Shown here: positions 1 through 10,049 of the stretch, piece after piece
Numbering within the stretch: the stretch's first letter is position 1
Layout of the letters: each line of letters opens with the position of its first letter
Origin: Microglena sp. YARC
Lineage: Eukaryota; Chlorophyta; Chlorophyceae; Chlamydomonadales; Chlamydomonadaceae
NCBI GenBank assembly: GCA_022414725.1
Contig: CM039463.1
Location: 94,229,963 to 94,293,962, forward strand
DNA length: 64,000 nt
Direction: 5' to 3'
Made by a program: the position numbers and the translations under genes
Notes under the pieces: generated by a model
Told to the model about the DNA's origin: nothing
The model's input: only the letters and a program-made list of their open reading frames with translations
Database searches by the model: none

Positions 1-421
1 GGCGTGGGTTGAGACATGCGAAGGAAAGCTCAGGAGCGATTTCGAGGAGTTTGGTCCTAGCGACAGGAGGACGTCACCTCGATGTACACCAAAAGGGCCT
101 TCACCTGACGCCGGTATGAGAGCAATCGAATGGACTGTACTGCTGCACCGTGGCTCAGGTTAAATTTTCAAATCTGACAGGTACATTTCGAATGTTACGT
201 ACGCGGTGGGATGTACACCGTTCGAAACAACCATTGTGTGCTGACCGCACTTGCCGCTTTCAATTTCGATAGGATATTGCGTAACTTCTGCACTCTTTAC
301 ATTTCCTACGGCCTCCGCGAAGAAGTCAGGAAAGGCGCGACGAGGTCAGCTTCCTACAATCAACGAAGAGGACAGATCGCCGACAACTTTGTAAGGTCAT
401 CGTATTCAAATTGTTATCTCC

Positions 422-718
422 TTATAGCCCAGCTCCTGACATGGGCCTCCGAATGCTAGTGACTTCAAGCAACTGGGCTGTCTTGACTTCCGCAAGGGTG
501 AGTGTCGACCAGAATGCTCCGCACATATGCCTGCATTCGCCGCGAAACCTCAACCAGTGAGCGTGCGTAGCCGTAACATAGAAGTCTGGTCCACCAACAA
601 CGACTTCGATGTTCATTGGCACTTGGCGCTCCTTGGTCCATTCGTCCATGACGCCGCATCCCAAATCCTTCCCGTCCAATTGGAGTTTTACTTCCACGGT
701 ACTATCATTGTAGACCCT
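422..718 (-). CDS. Coding exon of an unrecognised gene
   Basis: On the minus strand an open frame of about 99 codons runs from 718 to a stop at 422. Its composition is protein-like (VEVKLQLDGKDLG, then HWLRFRGECRHMCG), with no low complexity. It has no convincing ATG at its start. Instead a good 3' splice site lies just upstream: a pyrimidine tract ending in CCGCAG at about 719, with a branch-like TACCAAC about 17 bases further up. I therefore read it as an internal or last exon whose upstream part lies to the right. Two Cys and a His (RGECRHMC) could bind metal but match no family I know. The 3' part (after LLEV) could also be intron. Function unknown. Confidence 0.4.
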   Translation of the reverse strand, partial: RVYNDSTVEVKLQLDGKDLGCGVMDEWTKERQVPMNIEVVVGGPDFYVTATHAHWLRFRGECRHMCGAFWSTLTLAEVKTAQLLEVTSIRRPMSGAGL

Positions 719-782
719 GCGGAAGACAAATAGGTTGGTAAAGCAAATGATTCAGATTCAGATTCAGATTCAAAATCAGATT

Positions 783-3240
783 CAGATATAGAGAAAAACC
801 AAACTCAGAATACCAATAGTCCTCCCGATCATAATCGGGAGCATTGTCAAACCCAACGACCGAATGATTGAGAAAACCAAATTCGGAATATACACAGTCC
901 TCCCGATCATAATCGGGAGCATTGACAAACCCAACGAGCGAATGATTGAGAAAACAAAACTCGGAATACACACAGTCCTTCCGATCATAATCGGGAGCAC
1001 TGACAAACCCAACGAGCGAATGATTCAGAAAACATGTACTCGGCATACCCATAGTCCTCCCGATCATAATCGGGAGCATTGTCAAACACAACGAGCGAAT
1101 GATTGAGAAAACCTAATTCGGAATACACACAGTCCTCCCTATCATAATCGGGAGCACTAACAAACCCAACGAGCGAATCATTCAGAAAACATGTATTTGG
1201 CATTTGTTTTTTTTATTATTTTTTTGTACTCGGCATACCCATAGTCCTCCCGATCATAATCGGGAGCATTGTCAAACCCAACGAGCGAATGATTGAGAAT
1301 AACCAAACTCAGAATACCCACAGTCCTCCCGATCATAATCGGGAGCATTGTCAAACCCAACGAACGAATGATTGAGAAAAACCAAGCTCAGAATACCCAC
1401 AGTCCTCCCGATCATAATCGGGAGCATTGTCAAACCCAACGAGCGAATGATTGTGAAAACCAAATTCGGAATACACACAGTCCTCCCGATCATAATCGGG
1501 AGCACTGACAAACCCAACGAGCGAATGATTCAGAAAACATGTAATCGGCATTTTTTTTTTTTTTTTTTTTTTTTTTGTACTCGGCATACCCATATTCCTC
1601 CAGATCATAATCGGGAGCATAGTCAAACCCAACGAGCGAATGATTGAGAATAATCAAACTCAGAATACCCACAGTCCTCCCGATCATAATCGGGAGCATT
1701 GTCAAACCCAACGAGCGAATGATTGAGAATAACCAAACTCAGAATACCCACAGTCCTCCCGATCATAATCGGGAGCATTGTCAAACCCAACGAGCGAATG
1801 ATTGAGAAAACCAAATTCGGAATACACAGAGTCCTCCCGATCATAATCGGGAGCATTGACAAACCGAACGAGCGAATGATTGAGAAAACCAAATTCGGAA
1901 TACACACAGTCCTCCCGATCATAATCGGGAGCACTGACAAACCCAACGAGCGAATGATTCAGAAAACATGTAATCGTCATTTTTTTTTTTTTTTTTTTGT
2001 ACTCAGCATACCCATAGTCCTTTCGATCATAATCGGGAGCATAGTCAAACCCAACGAACGAATGATTGAGAAAAACCAAACTCAGAATACCCACAGTCCT
2101 CTTGATCATAATCGGGAGCATTGTCAAACCCAACGAGCGAATGATTGAGAAAACTAAATTCGGAATACACAGAGTCCTCCCGATCATAATCGGGAGCATT
2201 GACAAACCCAATGAGCGAATGATTGAGAAAGCCAAATTCGAAATACACACTTTCCTCCCGATCATAATCGGGAGCACTGACAAACCCAACGAGCGAATGA
2301 TTCAGAAAACATGTACTCGGCATTTTTTTTTTTTTTTTTTTTTACTCTGCATACCCATAGTCCTCCCGATCATAATCGGGAGCATTGTCAAACCCAACGA
2401 GCGAACGATTGAGAATAACCAAACTCAGAATACCCACAGTCCTCCCGATCATAATCGGGAGCATTGTCAAACCCAACGAGCGAATGATTCAGAAAACATG
2501 TACTCGGCATATTTTTTTGTTTTTTTTTGTTTTTGTTTTTGTACTCGGCATACCCACAGTCCTCCCGATCATAATCGGGAGCATTGTCAAACCCAACGAG
2601 CGAATGATTGAGAAAAACCAAGCTCAGAATACCCACAGTCCTCCCGATCATAATCGGGAGCATTGTCAAACCCAACGAGCGAATGATTGAGAAAAACCAA
2701 ACTCAGAATACCCACAGTCCTCCCGATCATAATCGGGAGCATGGGCAAACCCAACGAACGAATGATTGAGAAAAATCAAACTCAGAATACCCACAGTCCT
2801 CCCGATCATAATCGGGAGCATTGACAAACCCAACGAGCGAATGATTGAGAAAACCAAATTCGGAATACACACAGTCCTCCCGATCAGAATCGGGAGCACT
2901 GACAAACCCAACGAGCGAATGATTCAGAAAACATGTACTCGGCATTTTTTTTGTTTTTGTTTATTTGTTTACTTGGCATACCCATAGTCCTCCCTATCAT
3001 AATCGGGAGCATTGTCAAACCCAACGAACGAATGATTGAGAAAAACCAAACTCAGAATACCCACAGTCCTCTTGATCATAATCGGGAGCATTGTCAAACC
3101 CAACGAGCGAATGATTGAGAAAAACCAAACTCAGAATACCCACAGTCCTCCCGATCATAATCGGGAGCATTGTCAAACCCAACGAGCGAATGATTGAGAA
3201 AACCAAACTCGGAATATACACAGTCCTCCCGATCATAAAA
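783..3240. repeat. Minisatellite, about 29 copies of a 78-80-bp hairpin unit
   Basis: The unit is about 78-80 bp and carries the perfect inverted repeat CTCCCGATCATAATCGGGAG (8-bp stem, CATA loop), followed by CATTGTCAAACCCAACGAGC. I count about 29 hairpin cores, from about 822 to a broken last copy at about 3227. Poly-T runs interrupt the array at about 1206, 1550, 1980, 2322, 2512 and 2946. They are spaced at 2, 4 or 5 units plus about 34 bp, which makes a higher-order repeat. Most T runs are flanked on both sides by GTACTCGGCAT. Long open frames cross the array on both strands, but they repeat the unit and show no independent coding signal. Confidence 0.95.
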
Positions 3241-3299
3241 AAATCAATCCTAAAACCAGTCAAAGAAAACTTGATCCACCGAATGCCTAGACGGAACAG

Positions 3300-5340
3300 G
3301 CAAAAGGGCTAAATTCTTCTGGGCTATGACATTTTATCAGTCATGCTATGCAAGTCAAGCAGGCCTCAACTTCACATCTTTGCTTTACCTGTTGCAGTAC
3401 TGGGCCACTAAATCAAACCTAGTAAATAGGTAGGTGGCCGAGGTGGGCAAGAACACAGTAAAATAGAAGAACTGCAGGTGTACATGATCCATATGTCAGT
3501 GTCATGTAAAGTACCAATCACAACATAAACACCCAACCACACTCCCGGCAAAGATTAACCAATAAACAAGGCAACCTGTTGGCAAGCAGTAACTTGGTCA
3601 ACACAGGCACAAGGCAGCTAAGTCTGGGCTACAATTGCAGTCTACCACTACAATGCAATTCATAACCAAACCAGACGCTATGGAAATCTTGGAACGGTAG
3701 CTAAGGATGCATGCCATATGGGTATGCAGTACTGTCCGCCATTACTCTGACGCAGGTGCAGGCGGGTAACCATCATGCAGGTAGGCAGGCCTCAGGAAGG
3801 TGCAGGCGGGTGCAGAGCTGTTCGCCAGTACTCCGGCGCAGGTGCTGGCCCGGCGCGTGTCCTGGTCTGGTCTGGCAGGTGCAGGCGGGTAACCGCCATG
3901 CAGGTAGGCAGACCTATCCAGTGCTCCGAGCGCCAGTGCTCCTGGCTATCTGCCCAGCATCCACCAGAGAAGGTGCTAGGCAGGACAGTGACAGTGAAAT
4001 GCATTGCGCAAAGGGTGCGAGAATTAGAAGCAACTCGGGGGTTATTCACAACCACCCGGTGCTAATGCAGATGCGCAGCAAGGCGATGCAGAAAGCGAAA
4101 GGCAAAGCAGCAGATCATGAGAACAGAGCTGAAGTGAATTCCCATAGCAGTGAAATGCATTGCGCAAAGGGTGCGAGAATTAGGTGCAACTCGGGACCAT
4201 GCAGGGCCACCCGGTGCTAATGCAGATGCGCAGCAAAGCAATGCAGGATGCGAAAGGCAATTTGCGCAAGGCATGAAAGGAGGTGAAAGCGCAAGGCTTG
4301 AAAAGAGGTGAAAGCGCAAGGCATGAAGCAAACCCTTTCCGACTTATCAAAACAGTCTTTCATGCATGCGCAGCAAGGGGGGGCCCGGCAAGGGGGGTCA
4401 ATCAATGCACATCAAGGGGTCATGCAAAGGGGTCAAGCTGCCAGGTCATGCAAAGGGGTCAAGCTGCCAGAGAAGGTGCTGGGCATGGCAATCAATGCAC
4501 AGCAAGGAGTCATGCAAAGGGGTCAAGCTGCCAATCCATTGAGAAGGACACCAAGGCAGAGGCTGTGCAATCGGATGGAGACAATGTAGACATTGCTAAG
4601 GAGGAGGAGATGGAGGAGGAGGAAGATGGGGATGGGGGCATGGAGGAGGAGATTCTAGTGCAGCGATTGTACAGGCGCTGTTGTTACCCAACAAGTTAGC
4701 ATTGGCCCTCTTTCTACAACGTGATAGCCTGTTCCCACAGCCAATCTAGAGTAGACAGTATTATGTCAGGTAGCACCATGGCGTCAGTTAGCACATGACC
4801 AGTCAGCACCAAGTGCAGAAGTTATCACCAATGGACTTGTTGGCAGCAGTGCAACATTAGCACCGTGCACAAGTTTGCACGAGTGTACTAGTTTGCCTTA
4901 TCCAACACACATTTTGAGTGATTTCAGGATTCTAGGATGGCAGTTTGCAGATTTAAGGATATAAATTTGTGTTATGTACATAATGAGGCTATGAGGTATG
5001 AAATTATGAATAATAAGTCCTGAGTTAGGAGTTATTAGTTCTGACTTGTATAAGGTACATATAAGTTCTGAGTTGTGAGTTATACATAAGTGAGGTACAC
5101 ATAAGTACAGATTTCGGAGTCATAAGTACTAAGTTGTACTTTCGAACTGTTGAGTTGTGAGTTGTGAGATAAATAATTATGAGCAATGCGTTCAAGACTT
5201 TGTAAACAGCTTTCACCTTCCTCTTGACTGTCCTCTACAATTGATTTTGTATTGGAATACTTCGAAGGAAATTTCTCTCTCTCCAAACGAGCAAATCAAT
5301 GTTACAATTGAAATTGAAGGGAATAGTCTCTTTCTTCTGA
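3300..5340. other. Gene-poor stretch with direct duplications
   Basis: No gene is supported here. A G-rich motif (GTGCAGGCGGGTAACC) occurs at about 3752 and 3879. A longer block starting CAGTGAAATGCATTGCGC occurs at about 3990 and 4146, about 155 bp apart. Short repeats of CATGCAAAGGGGTCAAGC lie at 4432-4530. An open frame at 4283-4699 ends in an acidic tail (EEEMEEEEDGDGG), but its first part is made of the repeats, so I do not call it a gene. From 4900 to 5170 the sequence is AT-rich with drifting GAGTT/ATAAGT repeats. Confidence 0.6.
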
Positions 5341-5351
5341 ATACAACAAAA

Positions 5352-5527
5352 CAATCTTACAATATAAATTGTAAGATATTTTCGTAAAATACACCAAAAA
5401 AGCAAAATCAATTAATTTGCGAAAACGATCTTACAAAATAAATTGTAAGATATTTTCGTAAAATACACCAAAAAAGCAAAATCAATTAATTTGCGAAAAC
5501 GATCTTACAATATTTATCGTAAGATTT
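5352..5527. repeat. Tandem 74-bp hairpin repeat
   Basis: Two full copies and a third partial copy have a 74-bp period. Each starts with ATCTTACAAT, a short AT loop and ATTGTAAGAT, a 10-bp inverted repeat. This is followed by an A-rich stretch (TTTTCGTAAAATACACC) and AATTAATTTGCG. The last hairpin is imperfect (TATTTATCG). The array ends about 100 bp upstream of the gene at 5634 and could belong to its promoter region. Confidence 0.85.
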
Positions 5528-5633
5528 CAGTAAAATAAAAAATCCGTTCGGAAGCAGGAACGCCCATTACAACTGCACTGGTGCGTTGTAATTCAGGACT
5601 TTTATTGCTTGGGTATAAGGATACCTGGTACAG

Positions 5634-6020
5634 ATGGCATTTTTAAATGAGGCATCCGTATTGTCGCAGCCGACAGTGTGTGTGCTTACAGGGTTCAATA
5701 CTGTCCAAGACGCATTTAAGGTTGTCCCTCACAAACACATTCCATTTGTCATACTTTGTGTGCAGAATGGGTATTTAGCATATGCATTTGATGACATTGA
5801 GGAGGTGCGCATTGAGCCAGATGTTATGTTATTGAATGCCCTTAGTCTAAAACATCGTGTGTTTGTGTTGTGTGACAGGTTTACAGATCTTACTCCCAAT
5901 CATAGGTCGTGCGTGAGCCACGTCATCTGCGCATCAACAAGTTGCGATGTTGTTGTACCCCAGTGCAATGATTTGCTATGGCTGGATTTGGAGAGAATGC
6001 GATTTGCGTTTTTGTTCTAG
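5634..6020 (+). CDS. Hypothetical protein, 128 aa
   Basis: A clean open frame from ATG (MAFLNEASVL) to a TAG stop. The product has alternating hydrophobic strands and polar loops (PFVILCVQNGYLAYAFDD) and looks like a small globular alpha/beta protein. I see no signal peptide or membrane span and recognise no family. The start codon is directly preceded by TGGTACAG, a good 3' splice-acceptor-like sequence, so the ATG may open a coding exon after a 5'-UTR intron. Several other genes here share this arrangement. An array of 74-bp hairpin repeats lies just upstream. Confidence 0.55.
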   Translation: MAFLNEASVLSQPTVCVLTGFNTVQDAFKVVPHKHIPFVILCVQNGYLAYAFDDIEEVRIEPDVMLLNALSLKHRVFVLCDRFTDLTPNHRSCVSHVICASTSCDVVVPQCNDLLWLDLERMRFAFLF

Positions 6021-6317
6021 ATTGTGACAATTTTTCTAAAGAAGAAAATAGAATCTGCGTTCAACGCTCGTGGTTTGCTGGCATCTGGTCTGCCATTCCG
6101 TACATCCGAAAGTTTGGCCTGAATTTCTAAAATGTCATCTCACCGCATCGGGTGTCGAGCACGGTGTGATACCGACGCGTATCTAACACAAATCCGATGT
6201 ACATCTAACACAAATCTAATTCTGATGTATCCTAAAACTGTCTGTATGGGGGCGAATTCTGGTTTGTTCGGCGCATTGACCAGCACCCATTTGGGGGATA
6301 AACAACACCGGTCATCT

Positions 6318-6395
6318 CAAAAGGACCAGCATGGTCTCAAGCAGGCTTCTGCTTGACAAAACTGTTGGTTTCGAACGGGGAATGTTTTGACCCCC
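6318..6395 (+). other. Two-hairpin family, copy 1 (first hairpin only)
   Basis: The perfect hairpin CAAGCAGGCTTCTGCTTG at 6338-6355 (7-bp stem, GCTT loop) sits in a flank shared with other copies: GCATGGTCT before it and ACAAAACTGTTGG after it. Copy 16605-16680 shares the downstream TGTTGGTTTCGAA. The second hairpin of the family is absent here. Confidence 0.7.
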
Positions 6396-6596
6396 TTCTA
6401 CCCTAACACATATACACAAATACACAATTTTTTAAGATATTAAAATAGCTGTATAGGGACCTTGCCCCAAACAGGACCCCTTGTTAAAATAGAACCAGAC
6501 AAAGTTTCGCCAATTTTCGTGTTTTTGTGTTTTCGTGTTTTGCATGCGCCGCCACCGCATCTCAAGCGGTACTACTCTTCATAAAAAACACATGTT

Positions 6597-6914
6597 TCAG
6601 GAGATTTGAGCTGCTGAATTGCTGATGGAGGGGCAGGAAGGGGTATGCAGGGGTATGCAGGAGTGTCCGTTATCGTTATCGATATTTTTCCGGAGAATGC
6701 TGGCTATGTCCCTAATGGCTATGTTACGATCCTTCTGGCCTTGTGCGATTTTCTTCTTGTCCCGTATGCCGTAGGTGGGTCCTTTGGGGTCGAAGTGGAT
6801 TGTGTCTCGGATGCACTTCATGATCAGCTCGTGCGTGGTTTCCGTGGACACGTGGTCTTCCTGCAGGATGCGGTTGATTTCTTCGTGTATTCTGGCGTAC
6901 TTGATTTTGGACAT
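6597..6914 (-). CDS. Hypothetical helical protein, 105 aa
   Basis: The open frame starts at ATG 6914 (MSKIKYARIHEEINRIL). The first 75 residues look helical and amphipathic with many charged residues (KKIAQGQKDRNIAIRDIAS). The last 25 are Ser/Pro-rich and low in complexity. ACAG lies 6 bases upstream of the ATG and could be a 3' splice acceptor, as at other genes here. I recognise no family. The opposite strand has a comparable open frame (6645-6986), but its composition is less convincing. Confidence 0.45.
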   Translation of the reverse strand: MSKIKYARIHEEINRILQEDHVSTETTHELIMKCIRDTIHFDPKGPTYGIRDKKKIAQGQKDRNIAIRDIASILRKNIDNDNGHSCIPLHTPSCPSISNSAAQIS

Positions 6915-7033
6915 GGCCGCCTGTCGGGTACGACGACAGAGGAGGTGGCTGGAGAAGAAGTGGCCATTTATCTGACGGCTGGATAGCTGGATGGCTAATA
7001 CTAAAGGTAACGCTTTTGCTTTTATGTTTTGCC

Positions 7034-7250
7034 AGTGGGGGTGAAGAAGACCAGTTTCTTGAACCCGCGCCCCCCCCTCACACCGGCGACGCTGCAGTTC
7101 GTGTCCGGTATCGCCCCCATTTTCTCGAGTCTTGTTTGCAGAGTCTTTTTGTTAATTTTCAACGTCTGGCGCAACATGACACCCGAGCAGAAGAGGGAAT
7201 TTCAGGCAGCAGTGTTCTGCCTGGCAAGGCAGAGGAGTGAGGGGGCGTAG
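7034..7250 (+). pseudogene. C-terminal exon of a J-domain-protein paralogue
   Basis: This frame ends with the same 28 residues as the J-domain protein at 15869-16408 (VWRNMTPEQKREF through RSEGA). The DNA from 7161 to 7295 is identical to 16319-16453, including 45 bases past the stop. Upstream of that the two differ completely. No in-frame ATG opens the segment, but a good acceptor (pyrimidine tract then TTTTGCCAG) ends at 7033, with ATACTAAAG as a possible branch site. It is either the last exon of a spliced paralogue whose J domain lies elsewhere or a copied gene fragment. No J domain is visible in the 450 bp upstream. Confidence 0.6.
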
Positions 7251-7550
7251 AGGTTGTTTTCATGGCGCGAGGGAGACGGGGTGTCCCTGGAAGGTCAAAG
7301 AGGATCTGTTTACACGCACCCTGCTTTGCAGCTGTACACAATGCGGGTACAATATGACGTTTCGTTTCAGTAATCCGCTGAATGTAGCATTGCGTTCTTT
7401 CGGGGCTGAAGCTGTTCCTCCAATTCCTACATCCTCCATGCATCCTATACAGGCTGCCCCCTGGGGAAATGGATGGGTGGGTGGAACGTGTATGTACAAC
7501 AAGTGGAGAGCCCTCGTGTGAGAGCCCTCGTGTGAGAGCCCTCGTCCGGT

Positions 7551-7615
7551 ACTCAAAAGAAGCCGTGTGTATCAAGCAGGCTTCTGCTTGACAACCCTAG
7601 TGGGTGTAGAGATCG
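7551..7615 (+). other. Two-hairpin family, copy 2 (first hairpin)
   Basis: The same 18-base hairpin as copy 1 lies at 7573-7590, in the flank CCGTGTGTAT...ACAACCCTAGTG. Copy 3 (8324-8440) shares this flank. It lies about 110 bp upstream of the spliced gene at 7702. Confidence 0.75.
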
Positions 7616-7701
7616 CGGTATTACTTAAAGCCTATAATTGTGTACACAGTATCTTGTTTGTCAGAACTGCTTTCATTTTTTCATGCACACAGATAATAAG
7701 C

Positions 7702-8173
7702 ATGGACTTAACTAATACATCACCAGCTCAGCTAGGCAGCATCATCGCTGACGGAGGGCCACACAAGAATGCTGCATTGGCTGCACTTGTCCAAACTGCT
7801 GAGCGAGCTGATGAGGCAGTGCGGGTGGCGCATGCGGCTGTTGAAGCTGCCGTAGCCCTGCTGCGAAACAACAACAACAACAAGTATGATTCGCTTTGTT
7901 GTCTCTATAGCCATTTGAACAACCTAGACAAAATCATTAGTATAACACACAACGCTTGTGATTGTGATTGCACCCAGGTGGGTCATCAACTCAACGGAGA
8001 AATCGGTGCTTCAGACTGCCCTGCAAGTCCTTCACACGCATTGCATGACAGACTTCAACAGAGAGGAGCGCAATGCTGTGATCACAATATCGACTTGGTG
8101 CAATATCGGCATTCAACCAAGTGGCCATGCCGCTCTGGTGCAGGGAGGGATTGGAAGGCAGGCATGGTGTTGA
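7702..8173 (+). CDS. Hypothetical protein with one short intron
   Basis: Exon 1 runs 7702-7883 (MDLTNTSPAQLG, then the Ala-rich helix RVAHAAVEAAVALL and a poly-Asn run). A GT-AG intron of 94 bp (7884-7977: GTATGA ... GCACCCAG) follows. Exon 2 (7978-8173) joins in frame (WVINSTEKSVLQTAL, then CMTDFNREERNAV) and ends at TGA, for about 126 residues in total. Both exons have much better composition than the read-through frame, which supports splicing. The end of exon 2 faintly recalls the C-terminus of the J-domain protein (acidic/Arg-rich helix after an aromatic), but I do not claim homology. Function unknown. Confidence 0.5.
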
Positions 8174-8323
8174 TCCATTGCGTCATGGAGTTGTACATGA
8201 TAATTGGATTAATAGGGAATGGTACTACTTTGCCTCCTGGTATCACCGGATGAGGAAGATGCTTAGGGTCCCCCCCCCCTAAAAAGTCGATAAAAAATCG
8301 CAGAATTAAATTATCACTACTCA

Positions 8324-8440
8324 AGAGAAAGTCGTGTGTATCAAGCAGGCTTCTGCTTGACAACCCTAGTGAATTTATGAAGGGAGGAGCGCGGGCACCG
8401 TGTAGCGGTGCAGAGGAATTTCATTTTAGCGGTTTCATTT
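8324..8440 (+). ncRNA. Two-hairpin element, copy 3
   Basis: Hairpin 1 is CAAGCAGGCTTCTGCTTG at 8342-8359. Hairpin 2 is GCACCG-TGTAG-CGGTGC at 8395-8411, preceded by GAAGGGAGGAGCGCGG and followed by CAGAGGAATTTC. The order and spacing match copies 4 (10050-10165) and 6 (11425-11535). It lies in the convergent space between 7702-8173 (plus) and 8519-8881 (minus). Shortly after it, at 8428, comes a stray end of the 432-bp TIR element family. RNA status is inferred from structure only. Confidence 0.5.
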
Positions 8441-8518
8441 TAGTATTCCGTCGAGTGGCATTCAGCCGCCGAATTCTACAAAGGACCTGTGGTCTTTCCT
8501 TCATTTCATATTTGCTTA

Positions 8519-8881
8519 TTAATCGGTAAATAGATACTTGTTCAAGTGCAGTTTATGTTTACTGCAAATTCTAAGAAAGTGCAGCTCAGTTGAATGTAGT
8601 CCGAATATGTTAGCAAATCTGAGGGCTTTTTCGATACTATGTGGAGACGTTTGACTCATGTTATTAATTGCATGCAAGAAATCATTTTCTTTGAACACCA
8701 GCAATCTCCCTGGTTCTCTAGTTGTTTGCATGTAAGGTAAATCAACTTTTATTTCGTTGAAGTCTTCACATATCTCCCTGTTCAGATCGACATGTATGTA
8801 GCAGTCTTGACGCGAAACAACTCTATCTATATCAGACACGGGGTGAGTGGATGCCTGAATAACCAAGCGACAAGCGTTCAT
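8519..8881 (-). CDS. Conserved hypothetical protein, copy A (120 aa)
   Basis: The open frame starts at ATG 8881, directly preceded by AAAACTAAG, and stops at TAA. It is a clear paralogue of 11706-12071. The two share IQAST, DRVVSR, EICEDFN, a Pro/Thr loop ending EPGRLLV, HAI-NMS, the HLHKHKLHLNKYLF-like tail, and the same length. Conservation spans the whole protein while the DNA has diverged, which supports real coding. The product is soluble, Cys- and His-containing and without obvious membrane segments. It is about the size of a BTB/POZ-type or single-fold domain protein, but I cannot assign a family. Confidence 0.65.
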   Translation of the reverse strand: MNACRLVIQASTHPVSDIDRVVSRQDCYIHVDLNREICEDFNEIKVDLPYMQTTREPGRLLVFKENDFLHAINNMSQTSPHSIEKALRFANIFGLHSTELHFLRICSKHKLHLNKYLFTD

Positions 8882-9279
8882 CTTAGTTTTTCTTTTAGAA
8901 TTATCATCGCCTTATGTTTTTTTGCCTGATTTACTTAAACCCATTAAGCAAAATAGTAGTGAATATTTTGCAACATTTATTTACTTGGCGGAGTGTAAGA
9001 TTAAATTTACAAAAAAAACGGTCCATGCTTGTTTGTGCAGACCTGTTCAGACCGAATGGGGCTCGATCTGGCTATCCATGAAAATCGCTGTATTGATGTT
9101 AGCAAGAATGTTGTTTGAATTTTCTACTCATAATTTAGAGCCTCTTGAACGACTCGCTAGGTTGAGATATCAGCACTGCAGAATCACAATTCCGCTCCAG
9201 ACCATGTTCCGCAACCAGTCAAAATCCGCCGTGAGGCTGGAACACCCATTATTAGGCGTTATTATGCTCGTGTGTGTCG

Positions 9280-10035
9280 TCAGAATTTGGGATTCCCCCT
9301 CATGTTGTAACTTGGCACCGTTTGTAGCAACCTAAAATGCGGGATTCTTTCACTCAATATAACACACCTGCCGTTCCTGCACCATGTTGCAAAACATTCG
9401 CAGTTGGACTTAGTTGCATCGTACTTGATGCTCTGCATGTACGGGTCCTGTGTCGTCCACATCGCGATAGAGCGTGTCTGAGACTTCCATGCATCGTTGT
9501 CGCCATCATACTGCAACACCGCACTTGCATCGATCGAAACTTTCGGTGGCTCACTGCTTGATGTGACTCCAGACATCTTGATAATCAACTCGTTGTTAGC
9601 TGCCATCAGACTTAAGGCCACAAATTCTTCCAACTCGACCACACTTATATTTCCTTTCGGGTGCATTGGCACCACACGATCATCATCCACCATGATGCCG
9701 TGATGCCAGATATGCCCAAACTTAGTAGGTGTGCATGGCCGTTCAATGACCGTGCGTACCGCGATGTGGTCGCCAGCCTGTGCGAGCTTTGCCAACTTCA
9801 GTGGGTGGCACGGAACCGTGCTCACCGGCGAAAGATTCAAACCCATTGTCCGTAGAAGTGGTTGACAAACATTCAGCTTTGCCTCAGCTTGCTCCATCTG
9901 CCAGACATACAATGTGCACACAAAAATGTGTGAGTCAAAAATCGCATGGACTAAGGAACGTTTTTCGAGTCTCACTCGGAACACTTGTCTTCGATTGATT
10001 AAAGCCGCATTGTGTCGCGTCTTTCGCAACCTCAT
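9280..10035 (-). CDS. LRAT-domain (NlpC/P60-like) protein, copy A
   Basis: The 251-codon frame carries the order expected of LRAT/H-Rev107 proteins. GDHIAV at residues 88-93 is the first strand, HHGI at about 111-114 supplies the catalytic His, and NCECFATWC at about 211 holds the nucleophile Cys in an NCEHF-like motif, here with Cys for His at the fourth position. Known family members are thiol acyltransferases or phospholipases acting on lipids at membranes. No C-terminal membrane anchor is visible. The start may instead be ATG at 9897 (MEQAEAK), which directly follows CTGGCAG, an acceptor-like site; that gives 205 residues. Two further LRAT genes (12724-13515 and 33420-34108) share the fold and the NCECFAW motif. 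The stop is TGA. Confidence 0.75.
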   Translation of the reverse strand: MRLRKTRHNAALINRRQVFRVRLEKRSLVHAIFDSHIFVCTLYVWQMEQAEAKLNVCQPLLRTMGLNLSPVSTVPCHPLKLAKLAQAGDHIAVRTVIERPCTPTKFGHIWHHGIMVDDDRVVPMHPKGNISVVELEEFVALSLMAANNELIIKMSGVTSSSEPPKVSIDASAVLQYDGDNDAWKSQTRSIAMWTTQDPYMQSIKYDATKSNCECFATWCRNGRCVILSERIPHFRLLQTVPSYNMRGNPKF

Positions 10036-10049
10036 TCACGATGGTCCGG

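Noticed and set aside
1702..2289. 195-codon frame across the minisatellite, with a hydrophobic repeat (LPIMIGRT)
   Set aside because: It is the hairpin unit read through; equivalent frames exist on both strands and depend on the poly-T lengths.
783..3240. CRISPR-like array of palindromic repeats
   Set aside because: Units are contiguous 78-80-bp repeats with similar spacers, not unique spacers; poly-T runs interrupt them, no cas genes are present, and the context is eukaryotic.
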